A DNA stretch of 64,000 nucleotides from Sphingomonas turrisvirgatae (GTDB taxonomy: Bacteria; Pseudomonadota; Alphaproteobacteria; Sphingomonadales; Sphingomonadaceae), in the NCBI RefSeq assembly GCF_001721295.1, contig NZ_MDDS01000057.1:62001-126000 (forward strand), given 5' to 3'. Position numbers and translations under genes: made by a program. This document shows positions 63,079 to 64,000 of the stretch, in pieces. A model generated the notes under the pieces. The model ran no database searches. It saw only the letters and a program-made list of their open reading frames with translations, and had not been told where the DNA came from. Each line of letters begins with the position of its first letter. The stretch's first letter is position 1.

Positions 63079-64000
63079 TCACTGGCTCGGAAAACCGCGG
63101 CGCTTGAACAGCGCCTTCACGTCCGGATCGCGACCGCGGAATGCCTTGTAGGCCGCCTTGCGGTCGGTCTCGTTGCCGGTCTCCAGCAGGATCGTGCGGA
63201 ACTTGTCGGCGGTCGCCTTGTCCCAGACATTGCCCGTCTCCTCGAACGCTGCCCAGGTGTCAGCGTCCATCGTCTCCGACCACAGATAGCTGTAATAGCC
63301 CGCCGAATAGGCGTCGGACGAGAACAGGTGATTGAACTGCGGCAGGCGGTGCCGCATCACGATCTCGTTCGGCATCTGCAATTCGGCGAGCGCTTGACGC
63401 TCGAACGCATCCGGGTCGGTCACCGGCGTCGTGCGATCATGCAGCTTCATATCGACGATCGCCGACGACAGGTACTCGACCGTGTCAAAGCCCTGGTTGA
63501 ACGTGTCCGCCTTCTTGATCTTCGCCACCAATGCGGCCGGGATCGGTGCGCCGGTCTGATAATGTTTGGCGAAACGGCTGAGCACGTCGGGGGTCAGCAG
63601 CCAGTTCTCGTTCACCTGGCTCGGATACTCGACAAAGTCGCGCGGCGTGCCGGCGAGGCCCGGATAATAGGGCTTGCCGAGCAGGCTGTGCAGCGCGTGG
63701 CCGAACTCGTGGAACAGCGTCGATGCGTCATCGATGCTGATCAGCGTCGGCGCACCCGCACCGCCCTTGGTGAAGTTGTTGTTGTTCGACGCAAGCACGA
63801 TGTTGTCGCCGCGCAGGCCCGAGCGGCTGCGATAGCTGGTCGCCCAGGCGCCCGACCGCTTGCCCGCGCGCGCGAAGTTGTCGAGGTAGAAGACCCCGGC
63901 GACCTGGCCATTACGGGTGACCTCGAACGTGCGCACGTCCGGGTGGAACACCGGCACCTTGCCCGTATTCTCCGTGAACTGAAGGTCGTAGAGCCGCCCG
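63079..64000 (-). CDS. M3 family zinc metallopeptidase (Dcp/OpdA-like), partial
   Basis: This is the C-terminal portion of a thimet-type oligopeptidase; the 5' end lies beyond the window, with the frame open through 64000 (GRLYDLQFTENTGKVPVF). The zinc site is DDASTLFHEFGHALHSLLG (HEFGH). The substrate region RDFVEYPSQVNENWLLTPDV and the Tyr-rich SSDAYSAGYYSYLWSETMDA match peptidyl-dipeptidase Dcp. The C-terminus ALFKRRGF is typical of Dcp. Whether it has a signal peptide cannot be seen. Confidence 0.93.
   Translation of the reverse strand, partial: GRLYDLQFTENTGKVPVFHPDVRTFEVTRNGQVAGVFYLDNFARAGKRSGAWATSYRSRSGLRGDNIVLASNNNNFTKGGAGAPTLISIDDASTLFHEFGHALHSLLGKPYYPGLAGTPRDFVEYPSQVNENWLLTPDVLSRFAKHYQTGAPIPAALVAKIKKADTFNQGFDTVEYLSSAIVDMKLHDRTTPVTDPDAFERQALAELQMPNEIVMRHRLPQFNHLFSSDAYSAGYYSYLWSETMDADTWAAFEETGNVWDKATADKFRTILLETGNETDRKAAYKAFRGRDPDVKALFKRRGFPSQ

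Noticed and set aside
1..64000. tRNA, rRNA, CRISPR arrays, prophage, insertion sequences, toxin-antitoxin pairs
   Set aside because: None was seen by reading intergenic regions on both strands. A covariance-model search was not possible here, so small RNAs could be missed.

Overview
The window reads as core chromosome of a high-GC alphaproteobacterium, most likely a Sphingomonas-type member of the Sphingomonadaceae. The evidence is GC-rich third codon positions throughout, an alphaproteobacterial LexA box (GTTC-N7-GTTC), a SUF operon led by an Rrf2 regulator, a K+-independent H+-pyrophosphatase, a coniferyl-aldehyde dehydrogenase, and CGTCATCCCGGC-type intergenic palindromes. No rRNA, tRNA, CRISPR array, phage or insertion sequence was recognised. 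Genus assignment is inference.

Layout. 0-5.5 kb: a partial unknown gene, a DUF3606 protein, exonuclease III, acetoacetyl-CoA reductase, ferrochelatase and an orphan molybdopterin oxidoreductase subunit. 5.5-8.7 kb: a tightly coupled plus-strand operon of lgt, an NDUFAF7-type methyltransferase, a GNAT acetyltransferase and pgeF. 8.8-17.1 kb: a PLP enzyme of the cystathionine gamma-synthase family, thiL, hppA, a degenerate Asp/Asn hydroxylase-like gene and a secreted M16 peptidase. 17.3-20.1 kb: an acyl-CoA synthetase and pyrD on the minus strand. 20.2-27.1 kb: the SUF iron-sulfur operon (Rrf2 regulator, sufB, unknown secreted protein, sufC, repeat element, sufD, sufS, sufT, sufA, small membrane protein). 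27.1-34 kb: assorted metabolic and small genes (2-hydroxyacid dehydrogenase, SH3 protein, thiolase, prepilin peptidase, aldehyde dehydrogenase, amidotransferase). 34-37.3 kb: dgt and a TPR/coiled-coil/SPOR protein. 37.4-56.1 kb: an almost complete dcw cluster on the minus strand, transcribed mraZ-rsmH-ftsL-ftsI-murE-murF-mraY-murD-ftsW-murG-murC-(64-aa gene)-murB-ddl-ftsQ-ftsA-ftsZ, with 4-base start/stop overlaps at most junctions. 56.4-64 kb: a small membrane protein, cysK, DUF962, a DNA glycosylase, a Nudix-DUF47 fused reading frame, pit, a LexA-boxed Y-family DNA polymerase, a lipoprotein and a partial M3 peptidase.

How the genes work together. The dcw block makes and polymerises lipid II and builds the divisome; the SPOR protein just downstream probably acts at the septum. 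The SUF genes form a complete cysteine-desulfurase, scaffold and carrier pathway under a likely self-sensing Rrf2 repressor. The DUF47 and Pit genes form a phosphate-uptake pair. Acetoacetyl-CoA reductase and the thiolase lie apart but could both serve polyhydroxybutyrate synthesis.

Most of the window is ordinary housekeeping DNA and I do not see a clearly new multi-gene system. The best leads are small: a CTG-initiated gene ending the SUF operon, an unknown secreted protein inside that operon, a 64-aa gene inside the dcw cluster, a Nudix-DUF47 fusion that looks like a lost stop codon, two enzymes with altered catalytic residues, and intergenic palindromic repeats.
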